64,000 nucleotides of DNA from Micromussa lordhowensis (taxonomy: Eukaryota; Cnidaria; Anthozoa; Scleractinia; Lobophylliidae), in contig OZ026601.1 of NCBI GenBank assembly GCA_964020085.1, forward strand, positions 15,242,530 through 15,306,529, given 5' to 3'. The position numbers and the translations under genes are program-made. Positions 11,438 to 21,310 of the stretch are shown here, piece by piece. The notes beneath the pieces were generated by a model. That model worked only from the letters and a program-made list of their open reading frames with translations. It was not told the origin of the DNA and searched no databases. Position 1 is the first letter of the stretch. The number at the start of each line of letters is the position of its first letter.

Positions 11438-11947
11438 TTAAGTTTTGACCGTCGTTGTTCCACAAAGTGTATCGCTGGGAACTAGACTCGTTTCTAGTTG
11501 CTCAGACTCTTGGTCCCAGGCCCCAAAACGCATGATATTCTGACCAATGTTTCTTTGTTTTTGGGCACGAAGTCTTTGCCTGATCTGTTCCTTATTCTTG
11601 GCATAATAAGATCTCCAATATTCGTTGATCCGTTCCCTGTTGTTTTTACAGTATTGGCTTCGGTAATTTCTGATGTGTTCCTTGTTTTGTTGACAATAGG
11701 CTCTCTGGCTGCTGGCGAGCCTTTCCCTGTTGGTTTCATACCACCTTTTACGACGTGATTTGAGAATCTCAGCGTTCTCGGTACGATATCGTTTTTGCCG
11801 GGCCAGGATATGCTCTCTGTTCTTTGCATAATAGTTTTGATGGTAGGCTTTCCTACAATCAACTATCTTGTCATTCCCCGACCGTTGATTGGAGCAATTC
11901 ATCTTGTGTGGTGTCTTACAAATAATGATTACCACTCTAGAAATCAC
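11438..11947 (-). CDS. N-x-E tandem-repeat basic protein of virus-like island
   Basis: A 169-residue uninterrupted frame. From about residue 35 to 135 it is built of roughly 14-residue tandem units of the form Y-x-x-N-(R/K)-E-x-(I/L), such as YYAKNREHILARQKRY and YCKNNRERINEYWRSYY, about seven in all. The repeats are strongly charged and helix-prone, suggesting a coiled or nucleic-acid-binding rod. It lies 48 bp downstream of the acidic protein gene on the same strand, as the third gene of a compact island headed by a packaging-type ATPase. An alternative start is the internal methionine at residue 16 (MNCSNQRS). Similar repeats occur in uncharacterised invertebrate proteins that I recall as element-associated, but no function is established. 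Confidence 0.6.
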   Translation of the reverse strand: MISRVVIIICKTPHKMNCSNQRSGNDKIVDCRKAYHQNYYAKNREHILARQKRYRTENAEILKSRRKRWYETNRERLASSQRAYCQQNKEHIRNYRSQYCKNNRERINEYWRSYYAKNKEQIRQRLRAQKQRNIGQNIMRFGAWDQESEQLETSLVPSDTLCGTTTVKT

Positions 11948-11995
11948 AAACTCTTATAAGAGTCACATGGCCAATTCAGTGTATCACTCTAAGGT

Positions 11996-12556
11996 TTAAA
12001 CCTCCCCTTCCGCTACGTCTTCGTCTTCGTCATTATCGGGGGGCAATTTCTTTTTCATTAGTCTGTTCAACAGGAATTTCCGTTTTGCCACCGGTGACTC
12101 GGCCGCCTCGTCAAAATCCATGTCATCTTCCTCAATAAAGCGTCGAAGAGTCTTCATGACTTTACGGTGTATTGCATCGTGTTTGATATGGTGAGTCCAT
12201 TTTAGACGCTCTAAATAAGTTCTTCGTAGCCTTCTTCTACTTACAGGTAACAGGGCGTTGAAAGCGGCATTTTCGGCATAGTGTTGGGATTTTCCTCTAT
12301 CCAGGAACTGTTGGACTTTCAGGTAGGTCTCATTGATATCTTCTCCGACTTTTTGACGTAAAGGGCGCCACGGATCTGGTTCAGCACCGTCGTCTGCTTC
12401 TTCTTCCTCTTCGGAGCTGCTAGTCTCTTCCTCTTCAGGCTCCTCTTCTTCCTGTTCCTCTTCTACCTCTTCTTCGTCTTCTTGTTCTTCTTCTTCTATG
12501 TTTTCATCATTGTTTTCTTCCACGGGGCCAAACATATCTGTTGAAGGAGAACGCAT
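11996..12556 (-). CDS. Acidic-N-terminal protein of virus-like island
   Basis: A 186-residue intact frame. Residues 13-60 are almost all Glu/Asp with a Ser run. After a DPWRPLRQKV motif (about 62-71) comes a basic, helical domain with FLDRGKSQHYAENAAFNALL, RRRLRRTYLERLKW and an EAAESPVAKRKFLLNRL segment, then a second acidic tail. It sits 92 bp downstream of the ATPase gene and 48 bp upstream of the repeat protein, all on the minus strand. This acidic-plus-basic layout recalls uncharacterised proteins encoded beside FtsK/A32-type ATPases in polinton or adintovirus-like insertions; that is memory of family context and not a computed match. No function is claimed. Confidence 0.65.
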   Translation of the reverse strand: MRSPSTDMFGPVEENNDENIEEEEQEDEEEVEEEQEEEEPEEEETSSSEEEEEADDGAEPDPWRPLRQKVGEDINETYLKVQQFLDRGKSQHYAENAAFNALLPVSRRRLRRTYLERLKWTHHIKHDAIHRKVMKTLRRFIEEDDMDFDEAAESPVAKRKFLLNRLMKKKLPPDNDEDEDVAEGEV

Positions 12557-12648
12557 GGTTCTCGTCGTGCTTCACCCAAGACAACACGTGCTTCAGATGA
12601 GCCGAAACGCTTGAAGTGATATTTTATATATCATTTTTTGCTCGGTGA

Positions 12649-13473
12649 TCAAACATCCTCTTTCCTAATTCTTCGATGCCAGCGCGGGTATCCTTCATGA
12701 GTCAAGAGGTGACTAAACACACGTTTCCTGTCGTCACTGGCAGGATGTAAATCCTGGACCGTGTACCCAAATGGTCGTTCGGTCACTTTTTGATACACGT
12801 CCATCATGTCTTGCCAACAAGTGGGAAATGCTTGAAGCAGTAAATTCCTCATCCCTAATTGATCTCGTGGATTTTTGAAGGCTATGACATAGTGGGCGTT
12901 CCTGGAAATACTCTTTGCGTATTTCCCTGGTGGAAACATGTCTTGGCACAAGTACAACACGGTGATATTTTGATGATGTGAATGTTTGGTGAATAAGTCC
13001 AGCAACTCTTTATCTTCACCTCCCTCGACCATCAGATCATCTAACACGAGTAAACCACCTTTAGGAAACCATTTTTGCAAATGGAAGGTGGTAGGAACCC
13101 CTTCGTGAAATTGCACACCAGCGTCTTTCATGTCTCGGAATCCATCTTGCCACGCCCCGTAGCAATAATGAATCATAGTGGGAGGGTTTACAAACAATTC
13201 TTCCAAATGATCCAAGAGTAAAGATTCGGTGAAACAAGTCTTGCCACAACCGGAAAGACCAACAATCAAGATACTAGAGGGTGTCTTGAACCGAAACGCT
13301 TCTCCCATTTCTATGCCATTTGGAATCCCATGACTCTTTTCGGTCGGAAATGTGATCTTTGGTACTTCTTGTGTTTTTTCGGATTCACTGCTTTGACAAC
13401 TATGCTTCTCATGACGGATTCTACTGTCTATACGAGAGAATAGTCTGTGACAATATTGACAATAAAGGGACAT
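12649..13473 (-). CDS. A32/FtsK-HerA-like DNA-packaging ATPase, virus-derived
   Basis: A 274-residue intact frame. Residues 5-26 form a zinc-finger-like knuckle (C5, C8, H21, C26). Residues 72-79, GLSGCGKT, are a Walker A loop and 139-146 (GGLLVLDD) the Walker B strand with an Asp-Asp end. Residues 165-180 include SHHQN and TVLYLCQDMF, the glutamine-bearing sensor strand, followed by SRNAHYVIAFKNPRD. This order matches packaging ATPases of Polinton/Maverick, adintovirus and related dsDNA elements, where the enzyme translocates the genome into the capsid. The length is close to the ~250 residues usual there. All motifs are intact with no in-frame stop. It leads two further minus-strand genes with short gaps. 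No capsid, protease, integrase or polymerase gene is adjacent. It could be an incomplete endogenous copy or a small element of a poorly known type. Confidence 0.8.
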   Translation of the reverse strand: MSLYCQYCHRLFSRIDSRIRHEKHSCQSSESEKTQEVPKITFPTEKSHGIPNGIEMGEAFRFKTPSSILIVGLSGCGKTCFTESLLLDHLEELFVNPPTMIHYCYGAWQDGFRDMKDAGVQFHEGVPTTFHLQKWFPKGGLLVLDDLMVEGGEDKELLDLFTKHSHHQNITVLYLCQDMFPPGKYAKSISRNAHYVIAFKNPRDQLGMRNLLLQAFPTCWQDMMDVYQKVTERPFGYTVQDLHPASDDRKRVFSHLLTHEGYPRWHRRIRKEDV

Positions 13474-13616
13474 GACTCCTTGTTACTTTCACGCAAAATG
13501 AATTCAGACAGTTTAAACATTATTTTTATACATGGTAGTAGTGGTGATGATTGTGGTGGTGATTGACCCACCAAAATTCGAACCTGGAATCTCTTGAGCC
13601 GTAGTCAAGCGCCTTA

Positions 13617-13811
13617 TCATACCACCACCACCACCACCGCCACCACAACCACAACCACCGCAACCACCACCACCACTGCCACCGCCACCACCACCGCCAC
13701 CACCGCTACCATCACCACCACTACCACCGCCACCACCACCACCACCAACGCCTCCGCTACCACCACCACCACCTCTGCCACCACCACCACAACCACCACA
13801 ATCATCACCAC
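13617..13811. repeat. (CCA/CAC)n trinucleotide repeat
   Basis: About 195 bp of imperfect CCA/CCG/CTA triplets. They create long spurious Thr-rich and Val-rich open frames on the two strands. Confidence 0.95.
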
Positions 13812-14091
13812 TACTCAGTCAATTAGATTCTAGTAATTTTTTCATTAATATTATTAGGGCACTTAGTCGTCCTTTCTCCATCACTCCCTCACCTCATTAC
13901 TTACTTCCTTACTGTTCTATTCCTCCACTGCTCGTTATTCACTGACTTACTTCCTCACTTCCTTCCTCCTTCGTCCCATCCTGGTTTGCACCCTGACTCA
14001 ATGACCTATTAATTTGTTCATTATTTTTTTTTTAAATAATATCTTTATGTATTACTATTATCTCTCCTTACTGTCACGTAATATTTCGCAG

Positions 14092-15081
14092 GTGGCTGGG
14101 CCTCTGGTTCTTGTCCTCACATGGTGGTATACTGCCTAAAGTTTGTCCTCCGTGGTGAAAGTCCACGGGATTACGCTGATCTGTTGAGGTCGTTGAAGTT
14201 TCCACCCTCAATTAGTATGAGTGACATACCAGACCGCCTTGCAAGTCATGTGAATAGTACTGTTCCTGGGTTCTTTTCCCCAAACCTTGGCAGGCTGTTC
14301 GCTGCAACAAGAGATAACCTCGCTTCTGCAGAGCTCGGCGTTCTCGAAAAACAATTGCCATGGATCCATAACGAGGGAGCGCCGTCTCTGCCTTATCTCG
14401 ACAGACCTGACAGGGAAGTCGACTTCGAGTTCTACGACAGGGTACATCCAGTCACCCAAGTCTCGGACCGATACTCCCTCAGTGACCGTTTCCACGAGAG
14501 AAATTCTTCGCAAAAAAAGAGCTCTTCTGCGGCGTGTTACCCTGGTCCCACAGTTGAATGGGATTATTAATACTGAGGCCGAGGAACAGCTTCACAGCTT
14601 AATTGACCGCTTCAATTATAGCCTTAACACCATGAAACCAATAAACCATTTGTTCATGATGCGCCTCAGAGTACACTTGCATAATTCAGCCGTTAACAGC
14701 ACTTTTAAAGCGAAAATCGAGAGCACGTTCAGTGCACAAGCTGGTCATGCAGTGGAGACAGAGTTCGACAATTACGGCAGACTTCTGCTTAGCCACGGCA
14801 ATGCACGTTCTCTCCAGGAGCAGCCTGATCAAAGGGCAAACAGAGCAGCCGATCCAGCGGAAACAGAACCGCCCTTGTCGCCTATTATACCAGTGTCCGC
14901 TTCTAATAGCAAACGTAGAGATGGTTGCCCGCCTTCAACCTCGCCAGGAAGACACACCGCTTATACAAAGAGTTCACCTTCCGTTCCATCAGCCATGCCT
15001 GCCAATAGTACGATCAAAAAGACGCCAGGGTTACCTACCAATGGCTTGAAGAAAACAAAGGTGAAAATGGTTAACTGTTAA
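14092..15081 (+). pseudogene. HMGXB3-like transposon-related gene, frameshifted
   Basis: After a splice-like acceptor (TATTTCGCAG, ending 14091) the frame reads GWASGSCPHMVVYCLKFVLR, then GESPRDYADLL and a GFFSPNLGRLF block. This pattern of C-P-H-x-V-V-Y, K-x-(V/L)-L-R-x-E-S-P-R-D-Y-x-D is what I recall from HMG-box-containing protein 3 (HMGXB3) and its transposon-like relatives. It continues with LPWIHNEGAP and YSLSDRFHERN. Near 14510-14518 (an A7 run) homology jumps to the next frame, KKRALLRRVTLVPQLNG, followed by NTEAEEQLHSL and FMMRLRVHLHN, and then a low-complexity tail to TAA at 15081. A single-base indel in the A-run therefore breaks the gene. No upstream exons were identified. A sequencing error is a possible alternative. 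Confidence 0.65.
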
Positions 15082-15251
15082 TTATTAATTGTTAATGTAA
15101 GGATTAGTTTCAGTCAAAGATATAAACTGACTAGCATTCTGAACTAAACTGAAAATCGTCGGTTTTCGCATCTATTCATTTTTACCTTCTTTCCTTCGTT
15201 ACCAAGGCAAAGGAAAAACTGGGTCAAAAGTTATCTTCTTTCATCCAAAGC

Positions 15252-15608
15252 TTGAGGGCAGCTGCGAAACAGGCTGACGACGAGGAAGAGGAAAGCCTTA
15301 TGGAGGTTATGAGAAAAAATTTTATTGTGAAGAGCATGAACCCCAATGGTGACTGCGCCTACGAGCTTATGTGTATTTGGCAGACCATACACCAAATACG
15401 TCGTTTTGGGCGTCAAATTCCCACTGCAGTAATAAATGGAAGTATTCCTTCGCAGCAGATTGTCGCTATGCGAAATGCAATTGCCGATGAGCAGGAAAAG
15501 CAGATTTCAAACGGTAACACCGCCTTGAAAACCCTTATCGTTCAGAGTCTCATTGACTGGTCTCGTAGCCCGATGGAAAATAATGGGCGAAATGGCGAGG
15601 TGCCTGGT
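15252..15608 (+). CDS. Uncharacterised exon, possible OTU-like fragment
   Basis: An open stretch of about 119 codons follows an acceptor-like CATCCAAAG at 15250 and ends at a donor-like TG|GTTAAG near 15608. It includes EEEESLMEVM and SMNPNGDCAYELMCIWQTIH. The N-G-D-C segment faintly recalls the D-G-x-C nucleophile loop of OTU cysteine proteases, but the catalytic Asp and His are not visible, so no function is assigned. It lies 170 bp after the HMGXB3-like remnant and may belong to the same decayed element. Confidence 0.3.
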
Positions 15609-15611
15609 TAA

Positions 15612-17220
15612 GTATTTCCTAGCTTTTGTCAAAAACTCAAACCTGCATGTAGGCTTTTGGACAGCATCAATTTAGCAAGATCACCATTACTACTATCCCG
15701 CATTGCTTCTACTTCTACTATGACTGTCATTATTATTAGGCAAAATTATTATTACGATTGTCATTGTTATTATCATTGATGTTATTGTTGTCCTTATTAT
15801 TTTTTATCATTATGGCTATGATTATCAATTTCTTCGCCAGCACCATTGTCATAAAGCTGCAGTCATAGTTGTTGATACATTTTATTTGTTTTAAAGAAGC
15901 AATAAATTAATTAAGCTAAGAGCAAAGTTAGAAATGGCTCGGTCCCCGACTACATAGGTGAACTTTTCAATTTTAAAAATAAAGTGTACTCTCTACGAAA
16001 TGCAGATTTCATATACCTCGCTATTCAACAGTAAGATACGGAATATCTGGGCCCATATCATTGGTCCAGATCATCCCCAAGTGATCGTCAGGAACCTTCG
16101 CTGGACAGTTTTAGACGGAACATTATAAAGAAAGACGTGACTTCTCTTATTGAGGGCACATGCAGCAACTGTGCTTTATCCGTACATTAAATATCCGATA
16201 GTCTTTGAAATAAGTGATATATAAATATGTAAAATAGTTTTACCTGAATCTTCCTTGTTTTAACAAAAGATTGTAAATTTTTAAATTAGTTTTCAACACT
16301 CGTGGTGCTCCTATTGTAATTTATATTTTTTATTTCGAATGTTGTTTTTTAGTGTCCACAATTACTTTATATTAATCTAAATACTTCGACACTTAAATAA
16401 AGAATGTCTTCTTCTTCTTGTTCTTCTTCTTCTTCTAAACTCTTGTGGCTTTTTTCCATAGATGGCCCAGCGATATTTTAACCAATGCGATGTGGAATTT
16501 GAGAAGGTTAGTGATGTCCCAGTATGCTAGGAAAGGGTAATTTTTCAACCCTTTATACACATTTGCACGTAGGTCTCTTTGCCACCAAGCGAGTTTGTTT
16601 CTCAAACTAACGTGCTCGCTGTTCAGGATTGTTTCGTAAAGAATCGAATCCAACAGGGTAATGTTAATGCCTGCATGTGCCGTACCGCGGAAGCTTCCCT
16701 TTGCATTATTGCGTAAGTCTAAAAGCTAGAATTTGCTGCTTCTAGGTCGATGTTTCAACTTTGAGGAGGATAATAACGCGGAACTTGCTGCGATGCGACG
16801 AGATCATCGATCGATATCGGTAAGGATAGCAAGTGAGTTCATGATAACGGAGGAGTCATGATAGCCCGACTTCTTGAGCAGGAACGAAATATCTGATTTG
16901 ACCTTGTCGTAAGACTCCTCATCACACCATGCGTGGCCATATTTACCTCGCACACGGTTCTTTTATGTCATTTGTAGTACCGACCAACGTATACAAGGTA
17001 TCAGTTGTACCGTTCGAATGATACGGCTCAGTTTCTGGAGTTAAAATGCAAGCGCTTTATGTCTATATGAATAAACTTGTTTTCAATAGCACGATATAAC
17101 AAGTGGGTGTTGTTTGATGACCCTGGAAATCATTTTGAGAAGGCCTATTATCTAATAGGGTGATTTCCGAATCGTAATGATCAAACTGATCGTTTAATAT
17201 TATTTCTGAAATTCAGTAGG
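15612..17220. other. No gene recognised
   Basis: About 1.6 kb of AT-rich non-coding sequence. It holds imperfect ATT-rich tracts at 15700-15830 and a CTT repeat at about 16409-16436. No supported exon. Confidence 0.45.
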
Positions 17221-17670
17221 TTGAGCAAAGGGTTAAGCCATCCGGGTCAAGACACAGACAAAGACAACCAGGTTGCAGACAACAGTGTAACTGGTCATGA
17301 CAGTAGAGACACAGACACTAATGGGCGAGTAGGCAGAGACGAAGACACAAGTCTAGCTCGACATGCATTTGAGCACACCAAAACAGATGGAAAGAAGGGT
17401 CACAACACAGGTGCAAGCAAACCTGAACAAGTGGATAGAGACAAAGGCACAGCTGGGCAATCAAAACGAGACACACAAATGGATGGACAAGTAGATGAAC
17501 AAACTGCAAGCACACGAAGAGAAAACTTTGACACAATTTCCAAAACAAACAGTCATTCGGCGAAAAGCGGAAAACGAAAAAGAATGGAGTTGAGACGCCG
17601 ATCAAAAATTAAGGTCTTTATTCAGGATATCTGTCTATTTTGTCGTTCCTTGTTTGTGCGTCTACTTTAA
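17221..17670 (+). other. Hydrophilic open frame of doubtful coding status
   Basis: About 149 codons lacking an ATG near the start (it begins TTG after an AG). The composition is Asp/Thr/Gly/Lys-rich with irregular GACACAGAC-type repeats, and it ends in a basic patch (KRKRMELRRRSK) and a short hydrophobic tail. It could be an exon of the F-box gene region or simply a degenerate GA-rich repeat. No domain is recognised. Confidence 0.2.
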
Positions 17671-17988
17671 AGTGACAGGTAGATAGAGAAATAGTGGAAT
17701 GGAGGTTACGGTAAATTAATATGGTAATAGTACTGAAAAAAAAAAGAATTCAATTGAACGGAGGATTTATGTCTCGTTTCAACAGAAGAAATACAGATCA
17801 GGGGAATGGCTACTAAGTAAGCCATCAACCAGAGCAAAGAGATCAAAAAAGCAGTTGGTGAGTACCAAGATCAACTCTCTCTACAAAACCATAGGAAGAT
17901 TACTCACACCAATGGCACAGTTATTTCTTGATAGTTTATGAATATAAACGCGACAATGATTATATTTTTTTAACTCGCCGTTTAGGGA

Positions 17989-18720
17989 ATGGACCCTTTG
18001 CCAGATAGCCCCAAACGCACCAAAGACAGCCAGTATGAACCATCAAACACCGACGGTAATTGACGAAGGAATTATGACTGTTACTATTATATTGAAAAGT
18101 TTGAAAGTTTGTATATAATATGTACTATGTTGTCTCACACTGGAATGGCCCGGTGGACATGAATCAATCTTCAAGTGAGGAAGGTAGTGCAACATGGCTG
18201 TGCATAGGAATGGCTTCTTTTATCTTACCCCTCCAACTATCTAATACCCCTAGCCAGACTTTTAATTCCATATGCATGTCTCATGATAGGAAGAAGCTTG
18301 CACATCAACAACCTGCCCAATGAACTACTGCAGGAAGTATTTGAATATGTATGGTTCAGTGACGGAGATGCAGCCATCGCTACTCTCAGTTTGGTGTGCA
18401 GCAGGTGGAGGGCACTTGTTAGAGATGATACTTTTCGCCGCCGCGTGCATTTTAGATGGCTGTCAACTGTACACGATTGGGAAAAGGCTTCCGATGAATA
18501 TAAAAACCAGTATTATGTTATGTATGGAATATATGAATGCTTAGGCTGCCAAAGGAAATACAAAGATATGCCTGGATACGTGCGGCGTGGGAAAGGCTCC
18601 CTGAGTTTTTATGAAGGGTCGGGTGACGCAGCTCACCCTGGCTATTGTTCGGCGTTATGTGGAAGCGTAATGGGCCCATATTCAGACCCGTTGGATGGTT
18701 GGTCTGAGGATGAAAATTAG
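17989..18720 (+). CDS. F-box protein (two coding exons)
   Basis: Coding exons 17989-18055 and 18290-18720 join in phase (G|GA) to give about 165 residues. Exon 1 starts MDPLPDSPKR, soon after a TTTAG acceptor, so a 5' untranslated exon probably precedes it; its donor is G|GTAATT. Exon 2 follows CATGATAG. Residues about 25-75 form an F-box: LHINNLPNELLQEVFEYV, then CSRWRALVRDDTFRRRVHF. F-box proteins dock substrates to SKP1-CUL1 ubiquitin ligases. The C-terminal half carries ECLGCQRKYKD and YCSALCG, two Cys pairs that could bind zinc, and no WD40 or leucine-rich repeats. Subfamily and substrate are unknown. A poly(A) signal follows at 19182. Confidence 0.7.
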
Positions 18721-19591
18721 AGGAATGACAATGCTGAATTTGTTGTGTCGGTAAAGGACACAATACTGTTAACTCGACTGGGGAAAGATCATTACATGAC
18801 ATGCTTTACCACTGCCAGAACCAGGTGGTACATGATAGGTCATCATAAGCTATCCGAAAATACAGTGAACTTTATTTAGAGTTTTTTTTGTATGTTTCAT
18901 GGCATCAAAATTCAATGAATATTTCTAAATAATAACAAGAACCTCGTTCCCAGCAAGGTTGTAATAACAAGTCAATGGGACCACCTAAAGTAACAGGGTT
19001 ACTCTGATATGTTTCCAAGCGGCCTTTGTATCCGTTGTGGAAATCTCTTTTCTTAATTATCTTAAAGGTTTAATATCTTGTTAACATCTGTTCAGTCGAT
19101 GCTATTGTGATTTATCTGTCCCCGTTTCTTTTGTTTTTGCTTTTCATTTCATTTATTTCATTTCTTTTTTTTTTTCTTGGAAATAAACCATGATCATGAT
19201 ACTTGTTTTGCAATAGGTACTGGAGTTAGTACAGAAATTTTAAAAGTCACCGGTGTGATATAGAGTGATTTGTCTGGATGCTAAATCTTTACCTCATACG
19301 ACTGAGCTGAACAAATAAACTTGCCTGATTTCGTGTAAATACTTACCGTTCAACATTACCTTACACCCAGTGTAGCACTTGCAAGTTTGTCTTTATCTGA
19401 GAATCCTGTTTTTGAGCATCCAACCTTCTATTTTTAAAAGTTAATTATGCAAAAATGTCTGATGTGTAGGAGTCTGCGTTGCGTTTATGGCCATGCTGAA
19501 TAAGGCTATACATTGTGGCTGAATTATGGTGCTCATGAAGACATTCTTAGAAGTAATAAAATGAAAATAGACGTTTCTAAAAAATAACACC
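18721..19591 (+). other. Probable 3' UTR then non-coding
   Basis: Sequence after the F-box stop codon, with AATAAA at 19182-19187 as a likely polyadenylation signal. Beyond that no gene is seen. Confidence 0.45.
19182..19187 (+). terminator. Poly(A) signal, F-box gene
   Basis: AATAAA about 460 bp after the F-box stop codon, preceded by a T-rich run. Confidence 0.45.
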
Positions 19592-19735
19592 GTCCGATTG
19601 TTCGAAAGGTGCATAACGCTGTCCACCGGATACATCACTATCTAGTGAATAACGTGGTTTGTTTTGTTAACACTTCTCCACTGGAGAGCGATTTATCCGG
19701 AGGACAGTGTTATCCAGCCTTTGAACAACTGGGGC
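19592..19735. mobile_element. Foldback MITE
   Basis: The left arm (GATTGTTCGAAAGGTGCATA and onward through CGCTGTCCACCGGAT) pairs with the right arm (ATCCGGAGGACAGTG through CTTTGAACAACTGGGG). About 60 bp arms surround a 20 bp loop. Non-coding. Confidence 0.6.
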
Positions 19736-20166
19736 CGGCGGTGTTACAAATTGCGTGACAAACGAAATAGTCCTTCAGGACAACGCTCAGGATTTCCGCT
19801 ATAAGTGAGTAATCTTTTCGAATAAGAAGCGAATAAGGAATTGTTTTCGTAGCGAGTAGCAGAATAGTTTTCTTATGCTCACGGCAAACGGTTCACGATA
19901 TAGCATTTGTGATTTCCCTGTGTTGTGGTTCACTGCAGCGTTGTGGTTTACTGTGTTGTAGTCAGTTTACCGTCGTTTCGATACAAGTCGATTCGATAGA
20001 AACTGAAGGCGTTTCGTAACGAAAGTAAACTGGAAGAAATATTCCACTGAAAGTCTTATCATCTTCCCATCGCATACGACAGAGATCGATCGAAAGAATA
20101 TCATCTCACTAGGCTGTGTTTCAACTGTTGTGGTCCACTGTGTTCACTGGTTCACTGTGTTGTCAG

Positions 20167-20556
20167 GGGCACCCAACGACCGTTTTCTCTCAAATGCTTT
20201 CAAACGCTGTTTTAGGATATCTGGAGTACTTTTAAATCTCTTTAGGTCAATTTTAGGATGCGCTAAAAAACATTTATCTGTTCGGTTATTCTAGGGGAAC
20301 TTGAGTATTCTCGAATTTATTAGGGCCTTTTTGTCCCGGTTTCCCGAAAACCTTAATAATTAGGTCTTATTGCCTTTCCGAAAATGATAGCTGACCTTTT
20401 TTCGGTACCCAAAATGACATTTTTAGCAATCCGAAAACAACAGACATTAAATTTCTCATTTCACGAAAGTTCGAGGTGACAATTCTCTTAAGAAAATCAG
20501 AGGGGATTAAAGGCCTTCCGAACAGATAATTTACCAAAAAGATCCGTTGGGTGCCC
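20167..20556. mobile_element. MITE inserted in a minisatellite
   Basis: The ends GGGCACCCAACG and CGTTGGGTGCCC are exact 12 bp inverted repeats. The flanking DNA on both sides is GTGTTGTGGTTCACT-type minisatellite, so the 390 bp element interrupts the array. No clear target duplication could be read in the repetitive flank. Confidence 0.65.
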
Positions 20557-20818
20557 GTGTTCTGGTTCACCGTGTTGTGGTTCACTGTGTTGTGGTTCGC
20601 TGTGTTGTGGTTCGCTGTGTTGTGGTTCGCTGTGTTGTGGGTCGCTGTGTTGTGGTTCACTGTGTTGTGGTTCCCTGTGTTGTGGTTCACTGTGTTGTGG
20701 TTCCCTGTGTTGTGGTTCACCGTGTTGTGGTTCACTGTGTTGTGGTTCACTGTGTTGTGGTTCACTGTGTTGTGGTTACCCTGTTGTGGTTCACTGTGTT
20801 GTGGTTACCGTGTCGTGG
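20557..20818. repeat. 15 bp minisatellite (TTCACTGTGTTGTGG)n
   Basis: About 17 near-identical 15 bp units. Degenerate outliers lie before the inserted MITE, near 19915-19965 and 20115-20165. The array creates spurious repeat-peptide frames on both strands. Confidence 0.9.
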
Positions 20819-20840
20819 GTGAACGTCCCAAACCCTTCTC

Positions 20841-21044
20841 GACTGGTGGGTTGTTTTCCAACATGGCCGACTTTCATGGGCACCGCCATCTTGAATTCTT
20901 AATTCGATTCCTGATTGGTCCGATTTTTCAAGATGCCATCTTGGATTTGGAAAACAATAGTCTATTGTTCTCGAAACAATAGCCTATTGTCTTTCTCGAC
21001 TCCTGATTGGTTACGGCCCCTATGAGCCAGGTATAGTAGTGTTA
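20841..21044 (-). repeat. Dispersed inverted repeat, right copy
   Basis: Reverse complement of 10341-10546 over its full length, including the two CCAATCAGGA motifs. The outer edges of the two copies are about 10.7 kb apart and point inward. Confidence 0.8.
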
Positions 21045-21045
21045 G

Positions 21046-21310
21046 CCTATTAAAATAACACATTGATTGGCCTAAATAACACTCTGGTTAGCCTAAACAA
21101 CACACCGGTTGGCCTATAGTTAGCGTAGGTAGCTTGCAGTTTGCCGTTTTTAGTTCATAATGCGATATGGGATTTCTTGCTCGCTCGGTTCACATGGCTC
21201 CAAGTCATAGGAGTCATGCAAGCCATTACGGTTTAATAGCCTAAATTACACATTGGCTAGCCTAGTTAGCACTGCAATTAGCCAACAGTTCCTTTATAGG
21301 TAGCTTGCGG
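21046..21310. repeat. Irregular tandem repeat (GTTAGCCTAAATAACAC)
   Basis: Several 18-22 bp units around the core TTAGCCTAAA/TTGGCCTAAA, with intervening sequence. The same core occurs three times inside the MULE-like MITE at 7371. Confidence 0.55.

Noticed and set aside
13594..13833. Long Thr-rich (plus) and Val-rich (minus) open frames
   Set aside because: They are direct translations of the CCA/CAC trinucleotide repeat and have no other protein features.
20367..20982. Repeat-peptide frames (NHNTV on minus, VVVHCV/LWFTV on plus)
   Set aside because: They translate the 15 bp minisatellite, whose unit length is a multiple of three and so stays open in several frames.
10341..21044. Declaring the bracketed 10.7 kb a complete Polinton
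   Set aside because: Capsid, polymerase, protease and integrase genes are absent, no 6 bp target duplication is seen, and a spliced host-like gene lies inside.
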